Shown: piece by piece, positions 44,588 through 52,608 of the stretch | Position numbering within the stretch: position 1 is the stretch's first letter | Layout of the letters: each line of letters opens with the position of its first letter | Origin: a bacterium HR17 | GTDB lineage: Bacteria > Armatimonadota > Fervidibacteria > Fervidibacterales > Fervidibacteraceae | Assembly: GCA_002898575.1 (NCBI GenBank) | Contig: BEHT01000007.1 | Span: 23,273 to 87,272, forward strand | Reading direction: 5' to 3' | DNA: 64,000 nt | Notes under the pieces: model-generated | What the model was told of the DNA's origin: nothing | What the model saw: only the letters and a program-made list of their open reading frames with translations | Database searches by the model: none | Translations under genes and position numbers: made by a program

Positions 44588-45871
44588 CTATTCAGCCTGT
44601 GACTTTGTTTCTGACGGTGATGACTCATCGGACACGAAAAGCCGGTGCGCCACTTCAAGGATGCCATCGGTGTGGGCTAACCGCTTGAGTTGATTAAGTG
44701 GTCGGCTCAGCAACCGCATCGCCAACGCCCGCATCTTTGCGGCGACGGCGTTGCGCTGGGCTTCGGTCAGGTCAGGCAGTTCGTCAACAAGTTCGCGCAT
44801 CGCTTGCTCCGTCTGTTTTTGTGCGTCCTGCAGCAATTGGACGATGAGCGGTTTGGCTTTGCGCTCGCCCAACCAAACGGCGAAGTGGCGCAACTCAGAT
44901 TCAATGAGCGCCTCCACTTTCGGGACTTCCTTGCGGCGCTCCTCCAAAAACTCCTGCACGACTTGCTCCAAGTCGTCAATGTCAAACAGAAACACGCTGT
45001 CCAAATCACCGACCGTTGGCTCAATGTTACGGGGCACAGCGATGTCAATCAGAAAGAGCGGACGGTAACGACGGCGGCGGACTGCCTCAGCGACCATCGG
45101 TTGGGTCAAGACGAACCGCGTGGCAGCCGTGGATGCAACCACGATATCGGCGTAGGCAAGTTGCTCGTTGAGTCGTTCAAACGGCACGACTTGACCGCTC
45201 AGCCGTTGAGCCAACTCTTGGGCGCGGGCAAGGGTGCGGTTGCAAACGAGCAACTGCTTTGCCCCCGCTTGCACCAGCGCTTTGGCGGTATCCGTGCCCA
45301 TTTTGCCCGCACCAATTAGCAGCACCGTGCAGGTGCGCAAATCCGCGAAAATGCGGCGCGCCAGTTCAACGGCGGCGCCACCGACCGACATCGCCCCTTT
45401 GCTGATCGCCGTGTCCGTGCGGGCGCGTTTGCCGACCTTAATGGCGCGGCGGAACAGTTCCCCCAAGTAGGCTCCGACCGCGTTAAACCGTTGGGCAGTT
45501 TCCAACGCCCCTTTGACTTGCCCCAAAATCTGCGTCTCCCCCAGCATCATAGAGTCCAACCCGCAAGCGACCCGAAAGAGGTGGCGCGCTGCCTCGTGGT
45601 CACGGTAAGCGTAAAAGCGTTCCGCCAACTCATCGGCGGGCAAACCGAAGAACGCCGTCCACCACGCCACGAGTTCCCGTTCGCTCAGCGGTCCCTCAAC
45701 GGCGATGTAAACTTCGCTGCGGTTGCAAGTGGAGAGCAAAACGACCTCTGCCGCTCCCCGCCGCCGAAAATGCTCGTAAGCGGCGGGCAATTGCTCGTCA
45801 GCAAAGGCGACCTTTTCCCGCACTTCCACGGGCGCGACCTTGTGATTGATGCCGACTACCAACAGGCGCAT
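44588..45871 (-). CDS. hemA: Glutamyl-tRNA reductase
   Basis: First enzyme of C5 tetrapyrrole synthesis. MRLLVVGINHKVAPVEVREKVAF is the usual start; STCNRSEVY carries the nucleophilic Cys; DSMMLGETQILGQVKGA and VLLIGAGKMGTDTAKAL follow, the last binding NADPH. The C-terminal dimerisation helices end in LKRLAHTD. Start ATG 45871 follows GGGGGAAAA and overlaps a small ORF by 16 bases. Length is 427 residues. Confidence 0.95.
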   Translation of the reverse strand: MRLLVVGINHKVAPVEVREKVAFADEQLPAAYEHFRRRGAAEVVLLSTCNRSEVYIAVEGPLSERELVAWWTAFFGLPADELAERFYAYRDHEAARHLFRVACGLDSMMLGETQILGQVKGALETAQRFNAVGAYLGELFRRAIKVGKRARTDTAISKGAMSVGGAAVELARRIFADLRTCTVLLIGAGKMGTDTAKALVQAGAKQLLVCNRTLARAQELAQRLSGQVVPFERLNEQLAYADIVVASTAATRFVLTQPMVAEAVRRRRYRPLFLIDIAVPRNIEPTVGDLDSVFLFDIDDLEQVVQEFLEERRKEVPKVEALIESELRHFAVWLGERKAKPLIVQLLQDAQKQTEQAMRELVDELPDLTEAQRNAVAAKMRALAMRLLSRPLNQLKRLAHTDGILEVAHRLFVSDESSPSETKSQAE

Positions 45872-46008
45872 GAAAGTTTTCCCCCGATGGCAATCACAAC
45901 CTCGCTCTTTCTCCGTCCTGTGAAAGGAAGGGCGTCGTCTTCGCTGCTTTCCTGCCGCAACAATTGCCGACAAGCGTCACGGATTTGCTTAGGGAGCAGT
46001 TCCAGCAT
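45856..46008 (-). CDS. Small translationally coupled ORF
   Basis: A 50-residue frame whose ATG overlaps the stop of the precorrin-2 dehydrogenase gene (TGATG) with GAAGGGTG as ribosome site, and whose end overlaps the hemA start. The product, MLELLPKQIRDACRQLL then a short charged tail, has one likely helix and no recognised family. The coupling on both sides suggests it is translated, either as a small protein or as a leader peptide that controls hemA translation. Confidence 0.45.
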   Translation of the reverse strand: MLELLPKQIRDACRQLLRQESSEDDALPFTGRRKSEVVIAIGGKLSCACW

Positions 46009-46691
46009 CACCCTTCACAGCCTTGCGTCTCGCCATCGCGTGCATCGCGTTGTGCGACGGCTGTTAAGCATTGGCGCAAACATTGGCGGGCAGCGTCTCC
46101 GTCGCTCTCTTGCAGGTGCGCCCAAATTTCGCTTTGCCAAACGCGTTCAATGAACTTGCGCCGCTGTTCAAAGGTCGGCAGCGTTTGGCGCATCGCGTCT
46201 TTCAATTCGCCCAGCAACGCGACCAACCTACCAAACTCATCGCCAACGATGCCCTCCAAAAACAACCGCACCTGGCGCGCAAAAGCGGGGCTGTTGCCCG
46301 AAGTAGAGACAGCGATGACCAAATCGCCCCGCCGCAAGATGGACGGCATGAAGAAGGAGCACAGTTCGGGCACATCCACGACATTGCACCAAATCTGTCG
46401 GGCTTGGCAATCGGCAAACACGCGACGGTTGACCTCGTTGTCGTCGGTGCACGCAAACACCAAAAAAGCGCCATTCAGCGCTGCCGGGTCATACGGCTGC
46501 GGCAACCAACAGATGCGTCCCTGCCGCGCCAATGTCTGCAATTCGTCGTTCAGTGCGGGGCTAACGATCAGGATGTCGGCGCCACATTCCAACAGTTGCC
46601 GCACCTTTTGCGCGGCGACTTCTCCGCCCCCGACAACGACGCAGCGTTTGCCCGCGATGCGGAGCATAACAGGCAACAGCGCTTCTGCCAC
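46008..46691 (-). CDS. Precorrin-2 dehydrogenase/sirohydrochlorin ferrochelatase-type protein
   Basis: 227 residues, MET8/CysG N-terminal type. RCVVVGGGEVAAQKVRQLLECGADILIVSP binds NAD, and FACTDDNEVNRRVFADCQARQIWCNVVDVPELCSFFMPSILRRGDLVIAVSTSGNSPAFA is the signature. It makes sirohydrochlorin and perhaps inserts iron, for siroheme or for heme by the alternative route. Start is GTG 46691 after GCAGGTGACC. It sits between ccmF and hemA, so the heme route and c-type cytochrome assembly share a unit. Confidence 0.87.
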   Translation of the reverse strand: MAEALLPVMLRIAGKRCVVVGGGEVAAQKVRQLLECGADILIVSPALNDELQTLARQGRICWLPQPYDPAALNGAFLVFACTDDNEVNRRVFADCQARQIWCNVVDVPELCSFFMPSILRRGDLVIAVSTSGNSPAFARQVRLFLEGIVGDEFGRLVALLGELKDAMRQTLPTFEQRRKFIERVWQSEIWAHLQESDGDAARQCLRQCLTAVAQRDARDGETQGCEG

Positions 46692-46743
46692 GAGCGGTCA
46701 CCTGCCAGCGGTGTGAGGGTGAAGTTGTGCAGCGCCCTTCAGT

Positions 46744-49101
46744 TCACGCGATGGCTTTCTTGACCTTGCGGCGTTCAGCCGTTGTCGTGACCATCTGCGC
46801 CTTCATTGTTTCGCGGATGCGCCGAACGCTGGAAAGCAACGCACCGAGCAACACCATCGCCACACCCAACCATACCAAGTTGACGCCGGGTTTGCGCTGG
46901 ACGTTGACGACGATGAAACCGTTATGCCCTTGCAAACCGACGCCGTTAATGCGCAGCGTGACCGTGCGCTCTTCGGCGTTAATCCGCTCGATGCCGACCT
47001 CAATGTTTGTGCCGGCGATTCGGTCGGGGCTTTCCTCAACGCCGTTAGGTTTCAGCCGCCAGAACGGTCTCAGGACATGCGTGCGGGTGCCGTCATTGAG
47101 TTCCACGACCGCCGTGATTTTTTCGGGCATGCCCATGATGGGTTTGCCGCTCAACTCAAAGCGGTCAAACTTGATTTGCCATTTGCCGACCTGCACCGCC
47201 TCACCACGCCGCAGGGTCACTGTCCCTGCCTCTTGGGGGTCTTGCTGCTCAATAGGTTCAATGTAAATGTCATGGGTCAGCGTCCGGCGGATGAAGGGTT
47301 CGCGCACCAAGCCGAACTGTGTGTCCCAAAAGATAGGGTTGGCGGTGAATGTGCCTTTGCCATCCAACTGTTGGGCGTGAAGGATCGCCTCCACCTTGCC
47401 GTCAGGGCGTGTCTTGAGACCTGTGTAGGTGAACAACCAGCCGAAAGCGCTGCGGTGCTCGCCTGTCGGGATGATCAATTGACGGCTGTCGTCGCGCAAC
47501 TCAGAACCGACAACGCCCAACAGGAAAATGCCCAATCCCAAATGCGCCAAATATGCCCCAGCAGTCAGCGGGCTTTGTCTCGCCCGCAAATACAGCGCCC
47601 ACAGGTTGCCGATGATGCACGCTGAAGCCACCGCCACCAGTGCTAAGGAGACAGGCTGACGAATGCCGAACAAAAACGCCACCAACGCCGTGAACAACGC
47701 GATGTTGACAACCAGCCAGGGCACGGACGCCTTCCATATCTGCCATTGCTCCGCGTCTTTGGGGCGCGCGATGACCAGCAACGGCATAAGTGCCAACAGC
47801 AAACACATGACCAGCGCGATCGGGAAACTGGCGCGGTCGTAAAACACCCGCTCTACGCCGATTTCCTGCATTTTGAGCCCCAGCCCTTTGCCGATAATCG
47901 TTACCCAAGGGGCAGAAAGCCCGATGAACACGATGAGGGCGAAAACGCCCAGCACGATCGTCCCTGCGTAGGCGAAAAAGGGAAGGCTGGTGAAGTCGCC
48001 GGCGATCGGTTGCCTTTCGCTTTCCGTCCAGTGGCGCATCCGCACAAAGAACAAGCCGAAACTGGCGATGGTCAAGAAGAACAGGATGCCCATGACCCAC
48101 CAAGTGATGGCGGTCGTCGTGAAGTTGTGAACGGACTGGATGAACCCGCTGCGGGTGACGAAAGTAGCGTAGTAAGCGGTTAGGAAGGTCAGCAATGCCA
48201 ACAGAGTCGCCAACCGCACCCCGCTTTTGGTGCTGCGATAGGCAATGAGGCAGTGCATCAACCCGGCGCATCCCAACCAAGGGATGAAAGACGCATTTTC
48301 AACGGGGTCCCACGCCCAATAGCCGCCCCAACCCAGCACTTCATACGACCAAACGCCGCCCAAAGTGATACCCAAACCGAGTTGGAAAGTGCCCAAACAG
48401 GCGGCGGGCAACGCGTAACGCGCCCAGCCATGCCAATCCTTACGCCACAGCCCCGCTAAGGCCAAAGCGAAAGGCAACGCCATTGCCGAGTAGCCTGCGA
48501 ACATGTTGGGCGGGTGTATTGCCATCCACGGGTTTTGCAACAGTGGGTTCAGCCCTTTACCGTCCATCGGAGCAGGGTGCAGTCGCAGGAAGGGGTCTTC
48601 CAACGCAGCATTAATGACGGGGCGCCATCGCACGCCCCACTCCGCCAACGCCGCTGCCATGCCCGAAACGCCGACGGGCAACAAGAGCAAAAAGTTCAGC
48701 CCACCCAAAATCGCCAGTGTGGCGGTCTCATAAGGGGCTGCAAAACGGCGCAAGAGCAACCCCCACAAGGTCGTGAAAAACGCCCAGAGCAGCCATGTTC
48801 CCGCCTGCCCACCCCAAAAAGCGGCAAAGCGGTAAAGCATCGGCAGGTCGCGGTTGGTGTAGTCGTGCACATAAGCGACCTCATAACGCTGGGTCAAAAT
48901 CAGCGACCAAAGATAAACCATCGCTGCCACGATGAGTGCCCCTGTCAGCCAAAACCATCGGCGCGCTGCAGTGAGCGCTTGCGTGTGTCCATCCCGTTTT
49001 TTGTGTTGCGTCTGGCTCAATGTCTCCGCGCGCCAATAGTGCCATGCAGTTAAGAACGCCGCCAGCATCGCTGCCCAAACCAAAATCCGTCCGAGCCACA
49101 T
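46744..49101 (-). CDS. ccmF: Cytochrome c heme lyase subunit CcmF
   Basis: 785-residue polytopic protein that attaches heme to apocytochrome c. The periplasmic heme motif WGGYWAWDPVENASFIPWL is near residues 265-285; conserved His lie in HPAPMDGKG, HPPNM and others. About 12 to 14 hydrophobic helices precede a large periplasmic loop near residues 550-740. Start ATG follows TTGGAGGTGAGCC. The 174-base gap to ccmE holds no gene. CcmA, CcmB, CcmG and CcmH are not in the window. Confidence 0.94.
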   Translation of the reverse strand: MWLGRILVWAAMLAAFLTAWHYWRAETLSQTQHKKRDGHTQALTAARRWFWLTGALIVAAMVYLWSLILTQRYEVAYVHDYTNRDLPMLYRFAAFWGGQAGTWLLWAFFTTLWGLLLRRFAAPYETATLAILGGLNFLLLLPVGVSGMAAALAEWGVRWRPVINAALEDPFLRLHPAPMDGKGLNPLLQNPWMAIHPPNMFAGYSAMALPFALALAGLWRKDWHGWARYALPAACLGTFQLGLGITLGGVWSYEVLGWGGYWAWDPVENASFIPWLGCAGLMHCLIAYRSTKSGVRLATLLALLTFLTAYYATFVTRSGFIQSVHNFTTTAITWWVMGILFFLTIASFGLFFVRMRHWTESERQPIAGDFTSLPFFAYAGTIVLGVFALIVFIGLSAPWVTIIGKGLGLKMQEIGVERVFYDRASFPIALVMCLLLALMPLLVIARPKDAEQWQIWKASVPWLVVNIALFTALVAFLFGIRQPVSLALVAVASACIIGNLWALYLRARQSPLTAGAYLAHLGLGIFLLGVVGSELRDDSRQLIIPTGEHRSAFGWLFTYTGLKTRPDGKVEAILHAQQLDGKGTFTANPIFWDTQFGLVREPFIRRTLTHDIYIEPIEQQDPQEAGTVTLRRGEAVQVGKWQIKFDRFELSGKPIMGMPEKITAVVELNDGTRTHVLRPFWRLKPNGVEESPDRIAGTNIEVGIERINAEERTVTLRINGVGLQGHNGFIVVNVQRKPGVNLVWLGVAMVLLGALLSSVRRIRETMKAQMVTTTAERRKVKKAIA

Positions 49102-49275
49102 AACGGCTCACCTCCAAAATCTGTGCGCCCTGTCGCTGCGCCGTCCCATCGTCTCGTTTTACGACGCCGACCGATAGATTGTCGCATCCATCGGCGGACA
49201 GTGGACAAAAGTCGCACACGGGACTGAAGCGCGTGCTGTCGGCTCACATGTCCCGTCTAGGCAGCGCGCAACGCT

Positions 49276-49704
49276 TCAAGGAATGCCGCTGACCGTTGCC
49301 TTATTCGTTGATCGCTTCTTCGCGACATCGGGGTGTCCCTCATACTTGGACGGGCACTTGATGAACAGGCGGTCGGCTTCAAAAACCCTGTCTTGGTAAC
49401 GCCCGATCACGACTGCCATCGGCGTTTGCTCAAATCCGCCAGGCGGGACAAAACGCGGGTTAAGCCGCACCAAACATTTGTTGCCGGCTGTGTCCATCGC
49501 CATGAACTCCATTGCCCCCGTCACCGCATCGTAGGTGCGACTTTTGTGGTCAATAAACACCGCCACCCGCACTGTCCCTTTCGCTTGCTTTGCTTGGGCA
49601 AAAGTGACATACGGCTGCATCGCACCCCGCAACGAGAACACGCCATATGCCAGCAAGGCGAAGGCAACGACGGCTACGACCCATTTCCATCGCCCTTGCG
49701 CCAT
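49276..49704 (-). CDS. ccmE: Cytochrome c maturation heme chaperone CcmE (CXXXY type)
   Basis: Membrane-anchored heme chaperone of 142 residues. A single N-terminal helix (VVAVVAFALLAYGVFSL) is followed by the OB-fold domain, and the heme-binding motif in the C-terminal part reads KCPSKYEG. Classical CcmE has HxxxY; here C-P-S-K-Y is the CXXXY variant known from Desulfovibrio and archaea. This points to the modified system I that lacks CcmH or uses a simplified set. Confidence 0.92.
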   Translation of the reverse strand: MAQGRWKWVVAVVAFALLAYGVFSLRGAMQPYVTFAQAKQAKGTVRVAVFIDHKSRTYDAVTGAMEFMAMDTAGNKCLVRLNPRFVPPGGFEQTPMAVVIGRYQDRVFEADRLFIKCPSKYEGHPDVAKKRSTNKATVSGIP

Positions 49705-49723
49705 TGGTCATACACCTCCATCG

Positions 49724-49861
49724 TCACAGTTGCGATGGCTCATCGGTTTCCCGCTCCAGCGCTTTCGCTTTGGCTTCTAATCGCCAAAGGTAAAGCATCA
49801 GCGCCAACCAAGTGAGCAGCCATGCTAAAAAGAACGGCAACGCTTCCGGCATCGTTCCCAT
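49724..49861 (-). CDS. ccmD: CcmD-like small membrane protein
   Basis: A 45-residue ORF between ccmC and ccmE, too short for most callers. One helix (FFLAWLLTWLALMLYLW) and then a charged tail RLEAKAKALERETDEPS match the CcmD layout, which stabilises the CcmC-CcmE complex. The ATG at 49861 or 49852 is possible; the stop is 20 bases before ccmE starts. Confidence 0.75.
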   Translation of the reverse strand: MGTMPEALPFFLAWLLTWLALMLYLWRLEAKAKALERETDEPSQL

Positions 49862-49872
49862 CTCCGTTCGCC

Positions 49873-50562
49873 TCACAGCGGTGCGACAAGGCGTTTTTCC
49901 GCCGACGCGAGTTTCGCCCGCACGCGCACGAGTTCCACGAACAGCAACCCCATGCCCAGCAGTGAAAACAGCAGCGTTATCCGATAGGGTGCATCTAACC
50001 CGCCCCGTGCGATGATGCCCGATGGGTGCAAACTGACCTTTTGCACAGAAGGCAGATAAGGCACGACCCAGTAAAGCAGCAGCGTGGCAACCGCCCCCAA
50101 AATCGCGTAAACGGCACTGACCGCTGCCCGTCGCTCCTCATCCACTGCCTCCCGCACCAGCAAATATGCCGTGTAGGTCAACAGCACCATGAACATCGTC
50201 GTTTGACGGGGGTCCCAATGCCACCATGCCCCCCATGCCAAGCGGGAGAACCATGCCCCAGTCGCTGTCGCCAAGACGGCATAAAGCCATGCTACTTCCA
50301 CCGTCGCCGCACCCAATGCGTCCCACCGTGCCGCCCTCGTGCGCAAGAAAGCCACCCCAAAACCCGCCGACGCCACGAATGCGGTGAACGCCACGATTGC
50401 CAACGGCACATGCACGAAGACGATTTTGGCGATGTGCCCGTTGCCATAAAGGCGCTGAAATTCGGCGGCGGGGGGCACCCAGAAAAACGCCAACCCAAAC
50501 GCTATCAGCAGCAACACCCCTGACACCCCGATGATGAGTTCGCCTGTATGGCGCATCGGCAT
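49873..50562 (-). CDS. ccmC: Heme handling protein CcmC
   Basis: 229 residues, six membrane helices. It presents heme to CcmE. The heme-binding loop WGAWWHWDPRQTTMFM is near residues 117-132, with His ligands in FVHVPLAIVAF and SVQKVSLHPSG. Start ATG 50562 follows GGAGGCGCG. First gene of the minus-strand run that continues through ccmD, ccmE and ccmF to hemA and the UxxC thioredoxin. Confidence 0.93.
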   Translation of the reverse strand: MPMRHTGELIIGVSGVLLLIAFGLAFFWVPPAAEFQRLYGNGHIAKIVFVHVPLAIVAFTAFVASAGFGVAFLRTRAARWDALGAATVEVAWLYAVLATATGAWFSRLAWGAWWHWDPRQTTMFMVLLTYTAYLLVREAVDEERRAAVSAVYAILGAVATLLLYWVVPYLPSVQKVSLHPSGIIARGGLDAPYRITLLFSLLGMGLLFVELVRVRAKLASAEKRLVAPL

Positions 50563-50707
50563 CGCGCCTCCGTGTCAGCAGGAACTGCTCATTGCCCACT
50601 CAAAAGTTTGTCATTGTCTTTGCCCTCCCGTGTCAGGCGTTGTTTGACTGTTACGGGTCGCTAAAATTTGCTCCGGCGATGTAACCCCTGATGGGACGGT
50701 GACGGCG

Positions 50708-51865
50708 ATGGGTTATGCGACGATGTGGGCATATGTGTGGGACTTCCTAGATGTGGGGATGCTCAGCGCGGCACGGGAACTGAAGGCAGCGGGCTTGGAT
50801 GCCGTCAGTGTCGCTGCCAAGTATCACTCCGTTGAGCATCTGCGCCCCCGTGCCAAAAAGCAGCGTTGGTTTATCGCCCGCCACGCCGCTTGCTACTTCC
50901 GACCGACGCCCCGCTTTTACCGTGCCACCCCTCTCAAACCGCTGGCATCACCGCTCCTGCAGGACGGGGATTTGTTCGGGCAAGTGTGCGATGCCGTGCA
51001 AAAAGTTGGCGTGCAGGTGATTGCGTGGACCGTGTTTCTGCACGACACGCGTTTGGGTTTGGCGCACCCCGATGCGTGCATGGTCAACAGCTTCGGCGAT
51101 GTTTACACCTCCAATTTGTGCCCTGCTAACCCTGCCGTGCGCGAGTTTGCCAAAGGGTTGGTGCGCGATTTGTCTCGTTACCCGCTGATGGCGATTGAAT
51201 GCGAAAGTTTGCACTACGGTGGCGTCGGTCACTTTCATGGGCACGAAAAAGTCGGTGTCGTGTTGGGCGAGACGGGTCACTTCCTATTGGGCTTGTGCTT
51301 CTGTCGCCATTGCCAAACTGCCGCCCGCCGCAACGGTATCAATGCTGCCAAGCTGCGCCACACCGTCAGCAAGTTGTTGGAGCCTGTCATGCAAACGGGA
51401 AAACCGTCCACCGAAAGCGTGGAAGCACTCTTTGACCGCTACCCGGATTTGCGGGCGTTTGCAGAAGTGCGGGAGCAAGTCGTTGCCTCGTTGGCTGCGG
51501 AAGTTGCCGCCGAAAGCAAAGTTCCCCTCTCCTTCATCCTGATGGGCTCGCGCTGGGACATCGGTGCTTCGGCGTCTTCATTGAACGGCAGCGTGGCGCG
51601 TTTTGAAATCCTCGCCTACACCCACGACCCTAAAATCGTGCGGCGCCGCACACAAGTAGCGTTGCAGGAAATCGGCGATGGCGAACGATTGGTCGTCGGG
51701 TTGCAGACTTACGCCCCTGCTGCGACGGACGCAGCGACTTTGCGGGCGAAGGTCCAAGCCGCATGGCAAGCGGGAGCCCGCTGTCTTTCCTTCTACCACT
51801 TCGGCATCATGCCACCTACGCATATGGCGTGGGTCGCTGACGCTTTGAAGTCCGTTAAGCGGTAA
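50708..51865 (+). CDS. Putative TIM-barrel glycosidase-like protein
   Basis: 385 residues without signal peptide. The pattern of alternating strands and helices (VQVIAWTVFLHD, LMAIECESLHYGGVGHFHGHEKVG, CRHCQT, FEILAYTHDP, GARCLSFYHFGIMP) looks like a TIM barrel of the uncharacterised glycosidase-like group common in this lineage. The ECESLH motif could hold a catalytic Glu. A small CxxC (CFCRHC) resembles that in the GHL6-like protein at 16375. Function unknown. Start ATG 50708 is preferred over GTG 50699. Confidence 0.6.
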   Translation: MGYATMWAYVWDFLDVGMLSAARELKAAGLDAVSVAAKYHSVEHLRPRAKKQRWFIARHAACYFRPTPRFYRATPLKPLASPLLQDGDLFGQVCDAVQKVGVQVIAWTVFLHDTRLGLAHPDACMVNSFGDVYTSNLCPANPAVREFAKGLVRDLSRYPLMAIECESLHYGGVGHFHGHEKVGVVLGETGHFLLGLCFCRHCQTAARRNGINAAKLRHTVSKLLEPVMQTGKPSTESVEALFDRYPDLRAFAEVREQVVASLAAEVAAESKVPLSFILMGSRWDIGASASSLNGSVARFEILAYTHDPKIVRRRTQVALQEIGDGERLVVGLQTYAPAATDAATLRAKVQAAWQAGARCLSFYHFGIMPPTHMAWVADALKSVKR

Positions 51866-51944
51866 CAGTTAAATTGAGTCGGGGCAGGTCTCGGCGCTTA
51901 ACGCTTTGACCGCAAGTGGCGTGCTAACATGAAATACGGAGCGC

Positions 51945-52039
51945 GGGAGCGGTAGAGGTCTGGTGACCTCCCAGGACTTCAAATCCTGTGCACCGCCCAC
52001 AAGGCGGTGGGTGGGTTCAATTCCCATCCGCTCCCGCCA
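51945..52039 (+). tRNA. selC: tRNA-Sec (anticodon UCA)
   Basis: 95 bases including the encoded CCA. Acceptor stem 8 bp (GGGAGCGG with CCGCTCCC, 51945-51952/52028-52035), discriminator G, CCA 52037-52039. D stem 6 bp (GAGGTC/GACCTC) with a 4-base loop. Anticodon stem CAGGA/TCCTG with loop CTTCAAA, anticodon TCA at 51979-51981. Extra arm 7 bp (CACCGCC/GGCGGTG). T stem 5 bp with loop TTCAATT. The 8/5 arrangement and long D stem are the bacterial tRNA-Sec hallmarks. It reads UGA as selenocysteine through SelB. Confidence 0.97.
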
Positions 52040-52044
52040 AAACA

Positions 52045-52608
52045 CTAACCTACATCACCCTCGCCAATCAACGCTAACTGCTGAGGTGTCCATGCAAGGG
52101 TTTCGTAATGGGGGAGGAGCAAGCGCCTCAAATTCAAAGGCTCTCGCACCCGCTGCCAAGCCAACTTCACATACCTCTCCTTGACCTCGTAGCCGATTGC
52201 CCGCCGTCCTAAATGCACCGCGACTTCCAAAGTTGTCCCGCTCCCCGCAAATGGGTCTAACACCAAATCGCCCCGATAAGAGTAAAGCAAAATGAGCCGA
52301 TAAGGAATTTCTTCGGGGAATGGGCAAGGATGGTCAATGGCGTTCGGCGGGACGGGAGCGATGTGCCAAATGTTGTTAGCGAGTTCGTGTTTGAAAAGAG
52401 CATCTATCGGGATGCGGTTTAGTTCCTTCTCGTCAGCGGTGCGGTTGCGGTAGATGGGAGGACCTGGTTTGCGGAAAACGAAGATGAACTCCGTCATGAT
52501 GTTGGGTTTGTAGTAGCCGGGATAAGGATGCTGGATAGTGACGCCAGCGCGTTTGGCACTGCTTGCCGTGTCCGATACCATGCTCGCCAGGCTCTCTTCG
52601 CCGTTCAC
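52045..52608 (-). pseudogene. 5'-truncated DNA methyltransferase
   Basis: 187 codons carrying the last part of an N4/N6 DNA methyltransferase: LILLYSYRGDLVLDPFAGSGTTLEVAVHLGRRAIGYEVKERYVKLAWQR with motif I (DPFAGSGTT) near residues 118-126, and the preceding HPCPFPEEI element. The catalytic (S/D)PPY motif, which lies N-terminal in this class, is absent, so the enzyme should be inactive. The reading frame begins within the stop of the regulator gene (ATGA overlap). Its stop is six bases past tRNA-Sec on the other strand. Confidence 0.6.

Noticed and set aside
47501..48280. Minus-strand open frame of 259 codons inside ccmF
   Set aside because: Alternative frame of ccmF itself, rich in His and Arg with no domain.
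51905..51944. Sigma-70 promoter for tRNA-Sec (TTGACC and TAACAT)
   Set aside because: The spacing between the two boxes is only 13 bases, so the match is too weak to state.
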